This document shows, one piece after another, positions 10,686 to 22,562 of a stretch of DNA of 64,000 nucleotides. The notes below the pieces were generated by a model. It saw only the letters and a program-made list of their open reading frames with translations. It had not been told where the DNA came from and made no database searches. The position numbers were made by a program, and so were the translations under genes. This stretch comes from Berberis thunbergii (Eukaryota; Streptophyta; Magnoliopsida; Ranunculales; Berberidaceae). The stretch spans positions 1 to 64,000 of the forward strand of contig QNQO01000652.1 in assembly GCA_003290165.1 (NCBI GenBank). Direction: 5' to 3'. Each line of letters starts with the position of its first letter. Within the stretch, counting starts at the first letter, position 1.

Positions 10686-13503
10686 TAGTTTACTTCAAAA
10701 GGAGGTTGGTTTCATAATTAATTTAATCGAGTATTTCATATTGAATATCTATATCCATAATTTAGCTGAAAACTGTAGACTTTCATGTTCTGAAGTCGTC
10801 GGCAGCAGGTTTTTCATGAAATAGTCATCAGCAGAGACATGAAGATTCATCTAAAATTTGATTCCTCCTTTTTTTTTGACAAAAAATGCATGGCTAATGA
10901 ATCTTGGTATTTTAGATTATATATGTCCAAAAACCTTTACCCAACAATTCCCTACTTAGTCTCCATTTTACTCATAAGATTCGAAACTTCATAATTTTTT
11001 TAGCGAGGTTATCATATTGCCACCAAATATCAAGGCGTTCCGAAATTGGGAGCCCCACGAAAAGTTGTTCTTAAGTTGAAGCATTACAAGTTGTTTGTCT
11101 ATTAAAATGTTGGTTGTAATGTCGTACTTGTTGTCATTATAAATTTCCATAGTGTTGGAGGTGGGGCAATCTATATAGGTAGGTTATGATCCTCACCAGA
11201 AATTTCCTTATGGGTCTCTATGTTCCAATGTTACAGAAACTAATAGTTTGTGTTTGATCAAATACAATGTATGTATAATGTATATTATGCAAAGAGTTTT
11301 GAGTTTGTAGGGAGTTGATTAAAAAAATAAAGCATGGTATAATACTTGTTAAGACACTTTTTAGGGTTAATTGCTCTTTTCTTCTGTAATAAAGTAGGTA
11401 TTTGACAAATGCCCCCTATAAAGATTCATAATTGAGTCTCACCCTAGGACTTCAGGTCTCCGTCCCGTTAACTGTGAGAGCACGAGCTGTTTCGAAAATG
11501 TTATATTTTGATGACTGACTAGATCCATGAAATTGAAAGATTCCTATCTTAATCAACTGCTATTAGGTATCTCGAGGTGAAATCAGTTGTCCAACATGTA
11601 AGATAAAAAATATATTATGTACGTGGGGAAATCTCCCTCAACTGACCACCTCCAACTGAAACAACCGACACCTCCATCTTCCCACCCAAAACCTCCCCAC
11701 CTCCAGCTAAACCCACCTAACCTGCCCTACTGAAACCACCAACACCACCATCTGCCCCTCCCTCAGCCTTCCCACTTGTAACTGAAACCACCCAACCAGT
11801 CCAACACCATTACACTTTTTTTTAAATCTCCAGTCGAGGAGGGCCTTACAGCGACGGAAAAAAAATACATAATACATGGTGGGGACTAGAGCCTGATTCC
11901 CTAATTGGGTGGACTTTGGGGCACGTTGAAGGATGTTACCTTCTATATTGTGATGTGTGATTGGCCAAAGTGTTTGAGCTCTAAGATGGTATATGTATCC
12001 TCCTTTGCAAGCTTCTCACTTGAACTTGCATTATTTTCATGAGTTAATACATGGACTTTGGTTTTATTTATCGAAAAAATAAAAACAATGTAGGGTTCTC
12101 ATGACGTAAATACCACATCCTGACAAGCCCTCCCTTGTGTTTGCCTGGCTCCTTTAGTTACTAGGATCCCTTGGCATGATTGGGTTTGAGCTAGAAAACA
12201 TTGCTTAGTCCTCCATCATTTATCTTTTATTGATATAATATACCGGAGTATATAATGTTCACTTGTATTTTTATTTATTTATTTGTTGTTATTTTGTTAG
12301 TAAAACTGGGAGCAAACTTAATTATAATCAAAAGAAATAAAACAGTGAGAGGGGGCTCACTGATCCCAGATACAAGAGAATTCATAGGACCCCTTGGGAA
12401 TTTAACAAAAGTCTCACCCAAACTACTTTCACTCATGAAATATCCAGCTGACCAGAGGATATTTTCTTCCCTCAAATGCCCTCTTATTACATTCTTGCCA
12501 AATTCTCCTAAACATTGCATGAACCACCCTACCTCAGATCCATTTGAATCTAGGATCAGGATTGTCAAAAATATCTTTATAATTCCATTGTAAATTAAAT
12601 TCCTTCCCATGATTCACCCAGTAAAATTGGCATTCTTTGAACGTTCCAAGGCATCAAGCATGGAATGACGTACTTTGAGAACATAGCTAACACTTGTGGG
12701 ACAGCTTGAAGAAACATTTTGGATACATTACACATGCTCCATAATTGTGCTCAATAATTGTGTTATCTCTTGTGCTACTAGCCTATTTTGGGTAAGTATG
12801 TCTTCCTGAGACAACTATAGGCTTATTGATGAGAAGGGTTTGCAGCAACTGAGTTCCTAATCATAGTTCATCAGTTACTGTTTTTGACACAAATAGATCT
12901 AGTAGTAGTCGAGATCACAAAATCGATTTTCTTAGAAAATTGAGTCCCCCCCTTACAGTTTTGCATCTAAGACTTGAAAGAAAATAATAGCATCTAGTTA
13001 TTGTTGTGTAAAATTTTATCTGTAGTTCCTGTCACCCCCTTGTCCACTAAAAAAACTCATGGCATTACCTTTTTCTTTCTATTAATATGAATAAGTAAAA
13101 ATTCTTGTGTGTGCTTCATGGGGCAAAAATAAATTAATATGTTCCCTAGATAAAACTTAGGAGCAATTTATTCAGTTGGCAAACACAATTATTTATTAAT
13201 TAGTTATGGTGTTTTTGTGGGATTAGATAATAAATGCATGTTTTCATTAAGAAAAATTAAAAATAAGAGATGGTAAAACCTACAATAAATGGGAGCGACA
13301 AAAAGGGATTTTGGACTTGAGTACACAAAAGTAATTCTTAAGCCCTGCTTGGATCCCAGAAACTCTACTGCAAAATGCAAATAATTTCCCAAAATTGTAA
13401 CTTCGTATGCTAGCAAATTCTGATTGAAAATCAATTTTCTAAAATCTTTCATTTTAATTTAGAATTTCTACAAATTGAGTTCACCTGGTGCTGAAAACAA
13501 TTT
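10686..13503. other. Unassigned sequence, C-rich patch
   Basis: No gene recognised. 11,640-11,810 is a C-rich, low-complexity patch made of variants of CCACCTCCA and ACTGAAACCACC. The complementary open frames near 12,255-12,610 have no motif I know. Confidence 0.35.
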
Positions 13504-13911
13504 GTGGTGATAGTTCTTCTGGCCCTTATGGTGGTAGGTGTTGGTGGTGGTCGTACTTGTTGTGGTAATGGTGATGATGATGGCAGTAGTGGTGGTGGAG
13601 ATGGTGGTGATTATTGTGGTGATGGTGATGGTGTGGCCTATGATTGTAGTTGTGATGGTGGTGATTATTGTGGTGATGGTGGGCAGTGGCGGTTGTTGTC
13701 CAGTGTTGGTGATAATGGCGTTGATGGTGGTGGTGCTGCTAGTTTTGATGGTGGTGGTCCTGGTGATGATGACGATTATGTTGATAGTGGTGGTGTTCCT
13801 AGCCATGGTGTTGGTTGTGGTGGTGGGAGTTGTGATGGTGGAGATGGCGATGATTATTATGGTGATGGTGATTGTAATATGATTAAGATGGTGGTGTTGG
13901 ATGTGATTTGA
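13504..13911. repeat. GGT/GAT-type degenerate trinucleotide repeat
   Basis: About 400 bp of interrupted GGTGATGGTGGT repeats. All forward frames stay open because the repeat lacks stops, giving Gly/Asp- or Val/Met-rich translations, and the reverse frame gives Thr/Ile-rich translation. This is a degenerate microsatellite, not a gene. Confidence 0.85.
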
Positions 13912-14301
13912 TTGTGATGGTGAGAGTTATTTTCACGAGACTCAAAGATTGTCACCGAGCAAGCATTGTGAATCAGTTTGCATAGAAAAAGTATTTGCAA
14001 ATTTCCTTAAGAAATTATTTGCCTTTGCAGTAGATTGACACAAACCTAGCCTGCCTTAGTTGTAATAATTTCTCATTGCTGTCTTTGGTTGCAAAAAATC
14101 TGAAACAAATCATGCACAATAACACTCTTTTAGTAGTGGTAGTTTGCACATGCTCTCTATTCATATATTTGGTAACAGCATTGTTGATCATAATTTTCTT
14201 TGCAATTTTCTCTCAATACTTGTAGGTTTAAAAGGATGCTTATACAAAGTCAAAGGTGAATTTAATTCAACTTTATTGATCTATTGGTTGGATGTTTCAG
14301 A

Positions 14302-14376
14302 TTTATTGACCAGCTAAGAAGGAGATTGGATGAAGTATACACTTTGAGCAGTCAGCAGAGTAGACTAAAAATTTAG
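14302..14376 (+). other. Exon-like fragment, unidentified
   Basis: An acceptor-like GGATGTTTCAG is followed by 24 codons containing FIDQLRRRLDEVY and a TAG stop. It has the look of a terminal exon with an amphipathic helix. No family is recognised and no neighbouring exon was found. Confidence 0.3.
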
Positions 14377-14782
14377 CCATGTTACATAGAATTTTCGAGG
14401 TGAAAAGGGTTTTCATCTTTTCAATGTTCAAAAAATCGCATGAGCTAGTTAAATATCACATTTATTTGAGTGATTTTACATCTGTAAACTATTACTTCAT
14501 TAAATTATATAATGTTGTTAACTTTCATGAACAAGTATACTTTATGTAGTCTTTCTGAAGTTGCATTCTAATTTGTTCCAGTGCTTGAAGAGAAAGCAAC
14601 TTTATTGAGCTAAACCAAGATTCATAGAAACACCTGCATCGGGCTGTACAGAAAATTTCCGTACCAAATGTCTAAACTAGAAGGGATAGACATACCTTTC
14701 AAGAAGAACTATAAGATCGAAGAACCAAGGTGCCAGTACATCTAAGAAAATGCTCAAGCTGAATGTGTAAGAATGATCTTAC

Positions 14783-14896
14783 CAATAATGTCTTCATGAT
14801 TAAGAGTACGACCCTTCCTTATTTGAATTTTTGTGGCACCAAAGCAGCAACACCGCGTATTTGAGTGTACCACGGTAACAACTCTCAAACTGCAAC
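14783..14896 (-). other. Exon-like fragment, unidentified
   Basis: The minus strand has an acceptor (GGCAATTACAG), about 38 open codons including IRKGRTLNHEDIIG, and a donor (GTAAGATC). The product is not recognised. It may be another captured host exon inside the element that ends at 16,720. Confidence 0.35.
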
Positions 14897-16599
14897 CTGT
14901 AATTGCCACATGAATCAGTTCTCCACCATACACTACATGTCTATTAATATTCTTCTTGTATAAAAAGAGAGGAATTGAATGCAGAGTGATTGGTATGTTC
15001 AAGAATAGATGTTAAGTGCTTAGAGCGAAAAATTATTGCTTTAAGAATTCAATTGTGTGCAACCAAACTTATCCTCTTAATGATAAACTAAACTCAATTT
15101 ACCCATTGAACTTCTAAAACGAACCCTGATCACATAATCATCCATTTATCCATGTTACATCATATATCTAGCTAAACTACACAAACATGTCACATCCTTC
15201 TCACAAAAACTCAAACTTTCCCTTACTAAATGACTAGAAACAATATTTTACAGCAAACTTTATAGCCAACTCATATTCATAAACCATTCAATTGGAAGAC
15301 CACCTCTTCGATTAACATTGCCAAATACTAGACTAAATGAAGCAACTAACTCTTTCCAAGGCAGAAATTTGTAGAAATAGGTAATGATAACATAACAAGC
15401 AGAAGACTATTCATTTGTACCTAGAAAGGTTGAAGTGCCTGCTGAGTTAAGTTCGGGGGACTATACCCGACCAAAGAGGTGGTCCATAGATTGAACAATG
15501 TGGGCAGAGACATTTATAATCATAAATTAGGTCATAGATAATGGATAATAAAGGAAGGAAAACCTCAAGTTCATCTCTACTTTACAAAACTGGTACTCAT
15601 TTTATTTTCATCAAAAGTATCAGATTCTCTTTGTTTTAACTTGGAATCAGCAATATAGTTCATTAGAATTTTTTTTTTTTCATTTGGTATTATGTTCCAC
15701 ACACTTTGGTTTCTTTTTGGTCCTTGATTTGAAGATGGCATGACATGTAAGTAAATGCAACTTTTAACCAAACGTTACATATTAGAATTTATTGATTCAC
15801 CTATGTGGCGACTAGTATTTAGAGTTGTTGATAACTCTAAAATATGAACAATTACAATGCATAAAAAATCACATCAACTACTGAGATGGGAGACTCATGT
15901 ATGAATTTCAACTCTATCAATCGAGAATTTTCAGTAGCAGAACTAGCATAAAGTTGTGGTAGAGAATCTAAATATCAGTTTCAGCAGATATATTGCATAA
16001 CAAAATTAATAAACTTATAGGTAAATCTAAAAGGTGAGGACTTGCTTGGCTACAGAGATGACTTCAGGAATAATCCATTACATGAATGCTGAGATGACTT
16101 CAGGATTTACCTTGTAGAGTGCTTGAAACCATTACATGAAGAAATAAAATCGATTACATGAAGAGATTATAGTGAAGAGATTAACTTGTGTGAGAGTTTC
16201 AAACTAACTTGATGAGATTTCTGCTGTGAGAGTTACAATTCTCTTATATGTTCAATTTGTAGATGGTGAGAGGAAGAGATTGGGAGAGGAAACCCTAACT
16301 TTTCAACTTTGCAAATGGGGAGAGGAAGAGATGAGAACAATAGACTATTCTGCTTGAAGAAATTAGGCTTGGGGTGCCATGAAAGATGAAGAAGAGAGGA
16401 GCTTTTGAGAAAGATTTGTGAAGAGGGAGAGAATGCGCCAAGGAAGAAGAGAGAAAGATAGGGGCAAAAAGGCAAAGAGGATAAGAGGTCACAGGAGAGC
16501 ACCACTTCGATCTGCTGTGAATGAGGGGGGAAAGAGAGCGAGACTGAGAGGGAAGCAAATGTAGAAATGGGAGGGAATCGAGCCGGGTTAATTTTAGTT
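14897..16599. other. CACTA-internal or unassigned sequence
   Basis: No transposase exon was found. The pyrimidine-rich minus-strand stretch 16,233-16,600 resembles the 5' leader that usually follows a CACTA terminus. The minus-strand open frame in it (Ser/Leu/Pro-rich) is probably not translated. Confidence 0.35.
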
Positions 16600-16720
16600 T
16601 TTCCCGCTTCCACTTTCATAGCGTTTTAGTCTTATAATGCTATTAAAATTTGGGCTTTTATAGCATGAGTGTAAAAAACGCTATGGTCAAATGCTATTAA
16701 TAGACATTTGTGTTGTAGTG
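16600..16720. mobile_element. CACTA terminus (right end)
   Basis: The segment ends ...CATTTGTGTTGTAGTG, the reverse complement of CACTACAACACAAATG. It is preceded by TATAGCGTTTTAG/AAACGCTATGG subterminal motifs of the same family as at 4582 and 22,563. The 3 bp outside are TAA. The other end is not identified; the homologous internal segment at 4583 suggests that much of 4.6-16.7 kb belongs to this element. Confidence 0.7.
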
Positions 16721-17346
16721 TAAGTTTATCATCATGGGTTTTAGTTTGAAGTTTTTCCTTGGTGGAATTGCATAAGGTATGTGATTTAATTCAACAGATT
16801 TGTGGTGTTGATTCCACAAAATTTTTGGGTTATTTCTAGCTGGGTTCGTAGGGTAGTATCAGCTGGTTTATATGGTGGATTCAACGGTGTTTAGGTGTTA
16901 GTTACAACTAATTCAAAGGGTTGTTTCAGCTGGGTTTCGAGGGCTCATTTTGACACATAGATTTGTCGAATTCGGGGTTTAAATGTTCCTGAGTTTTAAT
17001 ATAAAAAACCAAGTTATGTAGTTGATGAGTCATTTGTTTATGGCATGTAACCAATGGAGTGATATGAACATGCTTATGAATAGAATGGATTTCAAAGTGC
17101 CTTTGATCCATGAAGTTGTCCATATGGCGACATTTTTATTTATAAAATGATAAATATAAACTAGTTGTGAAATGGTGTATATCATGGATACCATGGAATG
17201 AATATTCTGAGTCGATTATTTATGCATTTGAATGTTGTGAGATATATTACTGGGTTATGCATGTGTCTGATGTAATGTTAGTGAACTCGACACTTGTGAG
17301 GGGTTATTGGAGACTCAATGGATATGCATATTTGTTTGGTGCATGA
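16721..17346. other. Unassigned sequence
   Basis: This is the spacer between the CACTA end and the gypsy 5' LTR. Repeated phrases of the type TTTCAGCTGGGTT occur at 16,835-16,940. No gene is seen. Confidence 0.4.
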
Positions 17347-18017
17347 TGATACACCGAAACGTCCTTCTATCTACACCGTACACGTGTCATGATGATCTTT
17401 AAGAATAACAAGCCCAAGCATCGGTCTAGCACTGATCTGACACAAACACATCAAGTCCACACAGTGCAGTCTGCCAGCCAGACCCAAATTACTATGTCCT
17501 GCTAAGCCCACACGTCTCACAACCATCTCTAATACCCGTAAGATTATTAAGGCAAATATCTCGGGGATCAACTTCAAATAGGCAAACTAGCAGTACTTCA
17601 TCTCCAACTAGGAAACAAATACCAGAGTATACATCATACGTGGAAACGTTCACTTATGGACAACACTCCCATTGGGAACTATCTCCAGCGTATCTAGATG
17701 CACATGTCTAACATGAAATTTTCCTCCACAAGACAACTCCTAATTAAATAAGGATCTCCAAGAAGATATATTTCTCTAAACTACGCCACCAATGGCCTAG
17801 CCGAACTAGGACTCTAGCACTATAAATTAGACAGGAGGTTGGTGAACAAAGGTACGAAAAAATTCCCTGTTTACAGCCTTAAACTTTCCTCAGAGCTCTG
17901 TTTGACTTTAGCATCGGAGTGTCATCGGTCACCACAAACAGTGGTCCGTGGCTCACGTGCATTCCTTGTGCAGGTCAGCAGGTCAAGATCAAGTAGGGAA
18001 CAAAAATCTACAACATC
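17347..18017 (+). repeat. Tat-lineage gypsy 5' LTR
   Basis: It begins TGATACACCGAAACGTCC and ends near ..ACAACATCA, about 670 bp. It is followed at 18,020 by TTTGGCGTTGTCCATAGGGA, the degenerate form of the TTTGGCGCCGTC leader typical of Tat/Athila-type gypsy elements. It is similar along its length to the minus-strand LTR at 5783-6457, and its start matches 33,461. Confidence 0.85.
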
Positions 18018-18092
18018 AGTTTGGCGTTGTCCATAGGGACAACAGAGTTTCTAACAAAGCATTGACATCATTTCTCTTCAGAGTTCAAGAAG

Positions 18093-18795
18093 ATGGTGAC
18101 CACTAAATCATGTAACAATGGAGACCAGGGGGACACATCAAACACTCAGACTAGCATTGTACCACCACTTCTAGTGGTATCGACGACACATGGGGAGCAG
18201 GCTCGCACCCCGTGCCAACAGCAGCGACAACGGAGCCCAGGATGGATCTACCATCATCCCATGAATAACAGATCTTGCGAAATATAAAAACACTCAAATC
18301 TATAAAGCAAAAGTCGAATGAGACATTAAAAACATACGTCATGCGCTTCAATGACGAGTTGGCTTTTGTCAACGTTTGTAACTACGCAACATCCGCCACA
18401 ACCTTCACTGACGGTCTCAGGAATGACAAGTTCTACAACTTCTTAACTTTGGACCCCTAGCTAATATGGCAGACCTGGTAAAGGAAGCACAAAGATACAT
18501 CGTTTTAGGCGAAGAGCGGACCACCAAGAAAAAGGCAGAGTCCAAGGAGAAACCCTTTGTCCCTTCAGACGAGGAAGTAAGGGACGAATCGGTGGGCACG
18601 ATACATATCTTCCATGTGGCACACTCTGAATCAGAAAAATCAAACAGGTCCCGAAAAAGGCCCCCACGGGTGATGAGGGTCCGAGCGATATGCATCAACC
18701 AACAAGTAACACACACTCGAAGCCATGACCCTTCGATATCACTAGCCTTTATGGAAAAAGACACGTCCAACTTCCACATAATGACGTTCTGGTAA
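18093..18795 (+). pseudogene. Tat gypsy gag remnant
   Basis: This is the gag region of the element that starts at 17,347. It survives as three short overlapping frames (18,093-18,287, 18,275-18,460, 18,466-18,795), including LKTYVMRFNDELAFV, typical of the retrotransposon gag domain. Stops and shifts separate the pieces and no zinc knuckle is seen. Gag forms the particle that packages the element's RNA; this copy cannot do so. Confidence 0.75.
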
Positions 18796-18819
18796 TCACA
18801 ATCTTCCTAGCAAGCTGAG

Positions 18820-19214
18820 AAGTAAGATGATCCTTGGTGGACACTGGGAGCTCATTGAACGTTCTATTCCTCTACACGTTCCGCAACATTCAGCTAAAGA
18901 AAGAAGTCCTAACTCCTGATAGTCGTCCAATGATTGATTTCAGGGGCGAAAAGTGCTTCCCAATGGGAAAAATACAACAAACAATGGTCGCAGGAGAGCC
19001 ACTGTTTTATAAAATCTTGTTTCAAGAGTTTATAGTGATCGACGCACCATTCACTTATAACGTTGTTTTGGGAAGGCCTTGGCTACACCAAATAGGAGCA
19101 CGTTTCCACTATGCACCAATGCATCAAGTACCTAGTCAATCAAATAGTTGGTACCATACGAGGCGACCAAGCAGTGGCCAGAGAATGCTAATACGTGACC
19201 CCACAGCAGCCTGA
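18820..19214 (+). pseudogene. Tat gypsy aspartic protease remnant
   Basis: The frame at 18,834-19,214 starts in the active-site motif VDTGSSLNVLF (D-T/S-G catalytic loop) and continues through VVLGRPWLHQIGA, the second conserved block of plant Ty3/gypsy proteases. This protease would cut the gag-pol polyprotein. The frame is interrupted on both sides. Confidence 0.8.
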
Positions 19215-19499
19215 TAATCTTCAGCTGGCAACAAAGCCCACGATCAGGATGCTTCTTAATCTTGCCAATGAAGTTGGGATAGAGCAACCAATCTCAGACG
19301 ACGAAGCTCCAGTGAGCCATCGGGGCAGACCCAATGTCGGTAAATCGGAGTAAGAAACCTTCACGGTTTACCTCGACAGCCCTCTCAATAACAAGGTCGT
19401 TTAGATAGGTTTCCGCTTAAGTAAAGAGTTGGCGGAACAATTGACAAAACTACTATAGAAAAACCATGACTTTTTCACCTAGACAATGCGAGACATGGT

Positions 19500-20770
19500 G
19501 GCAATCGACTCGTTATTGATCACTCATCGTCTGGAGGTGGACCCCACGAGGAAAACCATACGACAAAAATAGGCCTGTGGCGCCTGAAAGAAACAAAATC
19601 ATCAATGACAAGGTACAACGGTTATTCAACGCGAACATGATCAAGGAAGCGCGATATCTAGACTGGCTGGCAAACACTGTACTGGTAAGAAAGTAAAATG
19701 GGAAGTGGAGAGTCTGCGTAGACAACACGGTCTTATAAGGCGTGCACAAAAGACAATTTTCCACTTCCCTGCATCGATCAGATCGTGGACGCCACATCCA
19801 GACACAACCTCGTGAGCTTCATGGATGCGTATTCGGGCTATAACTAGATATTAATGCACCCTCAGACCAAGAAAAGACCAATTTCATAACTGAGAGACGA
19901 ATATACTGCTACAGGGTGATGTCGTTCGGCTTGAAGAATGCCGGTGCGATGTTTCAACGGCTGATAAACCGAATGTTCAAAGAACAAATTGGCAAGAACA
20001 TGGAGGTCTACATAGATGATATGCTGGTTAAGAGCCTTCACAGCTCCGACCACATAGCAGACCTCACTGAAGCATTCAGTCAACTCCGAAGGTATCAGAT
20101 TAAACTCAACCCACATAAGTGTACGTTTGGAATCGAGTCGGGGAAATTCCTAGGTAACATAGTGAACCAAATGGGAATCGAAGCTGGTCCAAAGCAAATT
20201 CAAGCTCTTTTCAACATGAAACCCCCACTAACATCAGAGACGTTCAAAGCCTGACTAGGAGAGTGAAAGCACTCAACAGGTTTATATCCAAATCATCCAA
20301 CAAATGCCTTTCTTTCTTCAAAATTCTGAGAGGGAGCAAAGGGTTCTCATGGTATGAAGAGTGTGAACAAGCATTCTAGAATCTGAAGGCATACATGTGG
20401 AGCTCCGAACTGCTCTCAAAACTGGCAACAGGAGAAACGATTTTCTTATACTAGTCCTCTCCAAGAACACGTCAGCTCAACTTTTGCGCGTGACAACCGA
20501 GAACCCAAATACCAATGTACTACGCTAGCAAGACCTTCGTGGAAGTTGAGGCGCACTACCCAGACCTAGAGAAATTAGTTCTAGCACTAGTCATGTCCTT
20601 GAGGAAATTGATGCCTTATTTTCAGATCCACTCTATAACAATTCTGACCAAACACTCGTTCCGCACGGTACTACACAAGCCAATGTTATCTGGTAGAATG
20701 GTGAAATGGTCGGTAGAACTCAGACAACTTGATATAATTTATGCTCCAAGAACAACCATCAAAGCCTAAG
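19500..20770 (+). pseudogene. Tat gypsy reverse transcriptase and RNase H remnant
   Basis: Broken pol frame. The best-preserved part (19,916-20,254) has MSFGLKNAGAMFQRLI, the catalytic YIDD box in VYIDDMLVKS, and LNPHKCTFG. The more N-terminal RT part (19,500-19,910) is recognisable but riddled with stops. A conventional RNase H domain follows at 20,515-20,769 (YYASKTFVEVEAHYPDLEK). Together these would copy element RNA into DNA. Multiple stops make the copy inactive. Confidence 0.85.
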
Positions 20771-20779
20771 TGTTGGCGG

Positions 20780-21275
20780 ACTTCATCGCCGAGTTTATAG
20801 GCTGTGAGGAACCAAGGGCAGACCTTCAAGCCCAAGATTCAAACAATCAAGGATGAATCTTGTTTTGCGATAGGTCATCACCAGGGAAAACAGGCGGAGT
20901 TGGAATCACCCTCTGCTCCCCAATCGGTTCCACCCTCGAGAAAGCCGTCAGATTTGATTTTCTGCCTCAAATAAAAAAGTTGAATATGAGGCCCTCCTAT
21001 TCGGCCTAAAGCTAGCAAAGGGGATCGGGATAGACTACTTAACAGCGTGTACGGACTCAAGATTGGAAGTCAACCAGTTCAAAAGAGAATTCAACAACCA
21101 AAACCCCCGCATGATAGCCTATAGCGGAAAGGTACTCAGCGCAATGAGTGGGTTCAAGAGATTTGAACTTTTACAATGCCCCCGAGACGATAATAAAAGA
21201 GCTGACACACTGGCCAAGGAAGCCTCAACCTCCGCAGAAGTCTCGGACGGTCTCATCGAATACCAAGAGCAATAA
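20780..21275 (+). pseudogene. Second (archaeal-type) RNase H domain of Tat element
   Basis: After the conventional RNase H comes another RNase H-like domain. It is open in 21,063-21,275 with FELLQCPRDDNKRADTLAKE, the C-terminal D/A-D-LAKEA block. Carrying two RNase H domains, the second of 'archaeal' type, is established for the Tat lineage and supports the assignment made from the LTR leader. The 5' part (20,840-21,060) is frameshifted. Confidence 0.75.
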
Positions 21276-21299
21276 AGCCTGGACGAAGAAAAGCTCAAC

Positions 21300-22562
21300 G
21301 ATGTCTATGCCATGAGCACTGAGGCAAGTTGGATGACTCCGATTCGTAAATACATTGGAAGTGGAGCCCTGCCGGCAGAAAAAAGTCGAGGCCAGAAAAC
21401 TAAAAAATAGAGCAGTGTGGTACACTCTTTTAAACGACAAGTTATATAGGAGATCATCAACCTGGCCTCTGCTCCAATGCTTGTCCCCCCTGACTGATCA
21501 GGTCCTGAGACAGATCCATGACGGTATATGTGGAAATCATCCAGGTAGGAGAATCCTTGCCACAAAGCTCGAACCCTCGGGTACAATTGGCCAACGATGC
21601 AATGAGACTCCAGAGACATAGTTCGTAAGTGGGACAAATGTCAGAATTTGCTCCATACACACACATGCCTGCCCAGCCACTGACATCGATGACTAGTCTG
21701 TGGCCATTCGCACAATGAGGGATGAACATCGTCGGGCCGCTCCCCACATTAATTGGTAAAAAGTTCCTTTTGTGACAGTCGACTACTTCACCAAATGGGT
21801 AAAAAAAACAGAGCCCCTATCCAAAATAAGGCAAAACCAAATAGAAAAGTTCATATGGACGTCCATCGTCTGCAAGTTTGGCATCCCATAGTATTGATCA
21901 GCGATAACAATATCTAATTCGAAGGTAGCAAGAACAAAAAAACTAGTCTTCTAAAAATCGGCCTAGGCGCTAGAAGGTGGAAAACCGCCCAGATTAATGG
22001 CCGAGCGGGCAGTCTGGCATTTTTTTTGTTTTAATAAGGTTGATTGTGTTCTTATTTTATTTTTCTTTACTCTTTTTTAAAAATAAACTATTTAATTGTT
22101 TTTTATTCAGTATATGTCTAAATGTAGCAAAAGATGATTACTTAATGGAATTCTCAAAGGATTTATCGGTACCAATTTTACTAATGTAAAATTTATCAAA
22201 CATGACTGAGGTTATTCATGCGATTTGAAGAAAAATAAAAGAGTAGGTTTGGATATTTGTCCACAAATTCAATTTTATATAAAGTACCCATCATGACCAA
22301 CTTTAGTCATTTGAGTTTTAATAAATTTTGTTCACGATTGTTAATTTTTTATGTTTTAAATTTTGCATATGTATATTGGCATTAAATTCGATGTAATTGA
22401 TAAGGTATTATGCTTAACTTTTGTAAATTATTAAAGTTATAATACAAAACCTAAGACCGCCTAAGCGCCCACCTAGGCCCCTGGGCGCTAGGCACCTGCT
22501 CGTCGCCCGTCAAGTGCCTAACGATTTTTAGAACACTGAAAAAAACTATGTGAACAACTGCA
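21300..22562 (+). pseudogene. Tat gypsy integrase remnant, interrupted twice
   Basis: A zinc-binding N-terminal domain is visible at 21,355-21,600 (QIHDGICGNHPGRRILATK). The catalytic core starts near 21,720 (NIVGPLP, VDYFTKW, then a degenerate SDN block near 21,900). A hAT MITE interrupts it at 21,944-22,538, the frame resumes for a few codons, and a CACTA end follows at 22,563. The rest of the core and the C-terminal domain were not found downstream. In-frame stops are frequent. Confidence 0.75.
21944..22538. mobile_element. hAT-type MITE, copy 2 (inside gypsy integrase)
   Basis: 595 bp with the same termini as copy 1 (left end mutated to TAGTCTTCTAAAAATCG, right end CGATTTTTAGAACACTG). 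It is flanked by the perfect 8-bp duplication AAAAAAAC (21,936-21,943 and 22,539-22,546). The interior is homologous to copy 1. The integrase sequence is restored on either side, so insertion followed that of the gypsy element. Confidence 0.93.

Noticed and set aside
13504..13911. Open frames of 112-135 codons on both strands (Gly/Asp-, Val- and Thr/Ile-rich)
   Set aside because: They are produced by a degenerate GGT/GAT trinucleotide repeat, which lacks stops; no domain.
16233..16619. 128-codon minus-strand frame, Ser/Leu/Pro-rich
   Set aside because: Pyrimidine-rich leader next to a CACTA terminus; no motif, and composition explains the open frame.
19500..20770. Integrated plant virus (caulimovirus-like) polymerase
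   Set aside because: LTRs, Tat-type leader, two RNase H domains and integrase motifs show a Ty3/gypsy retrotransposon.
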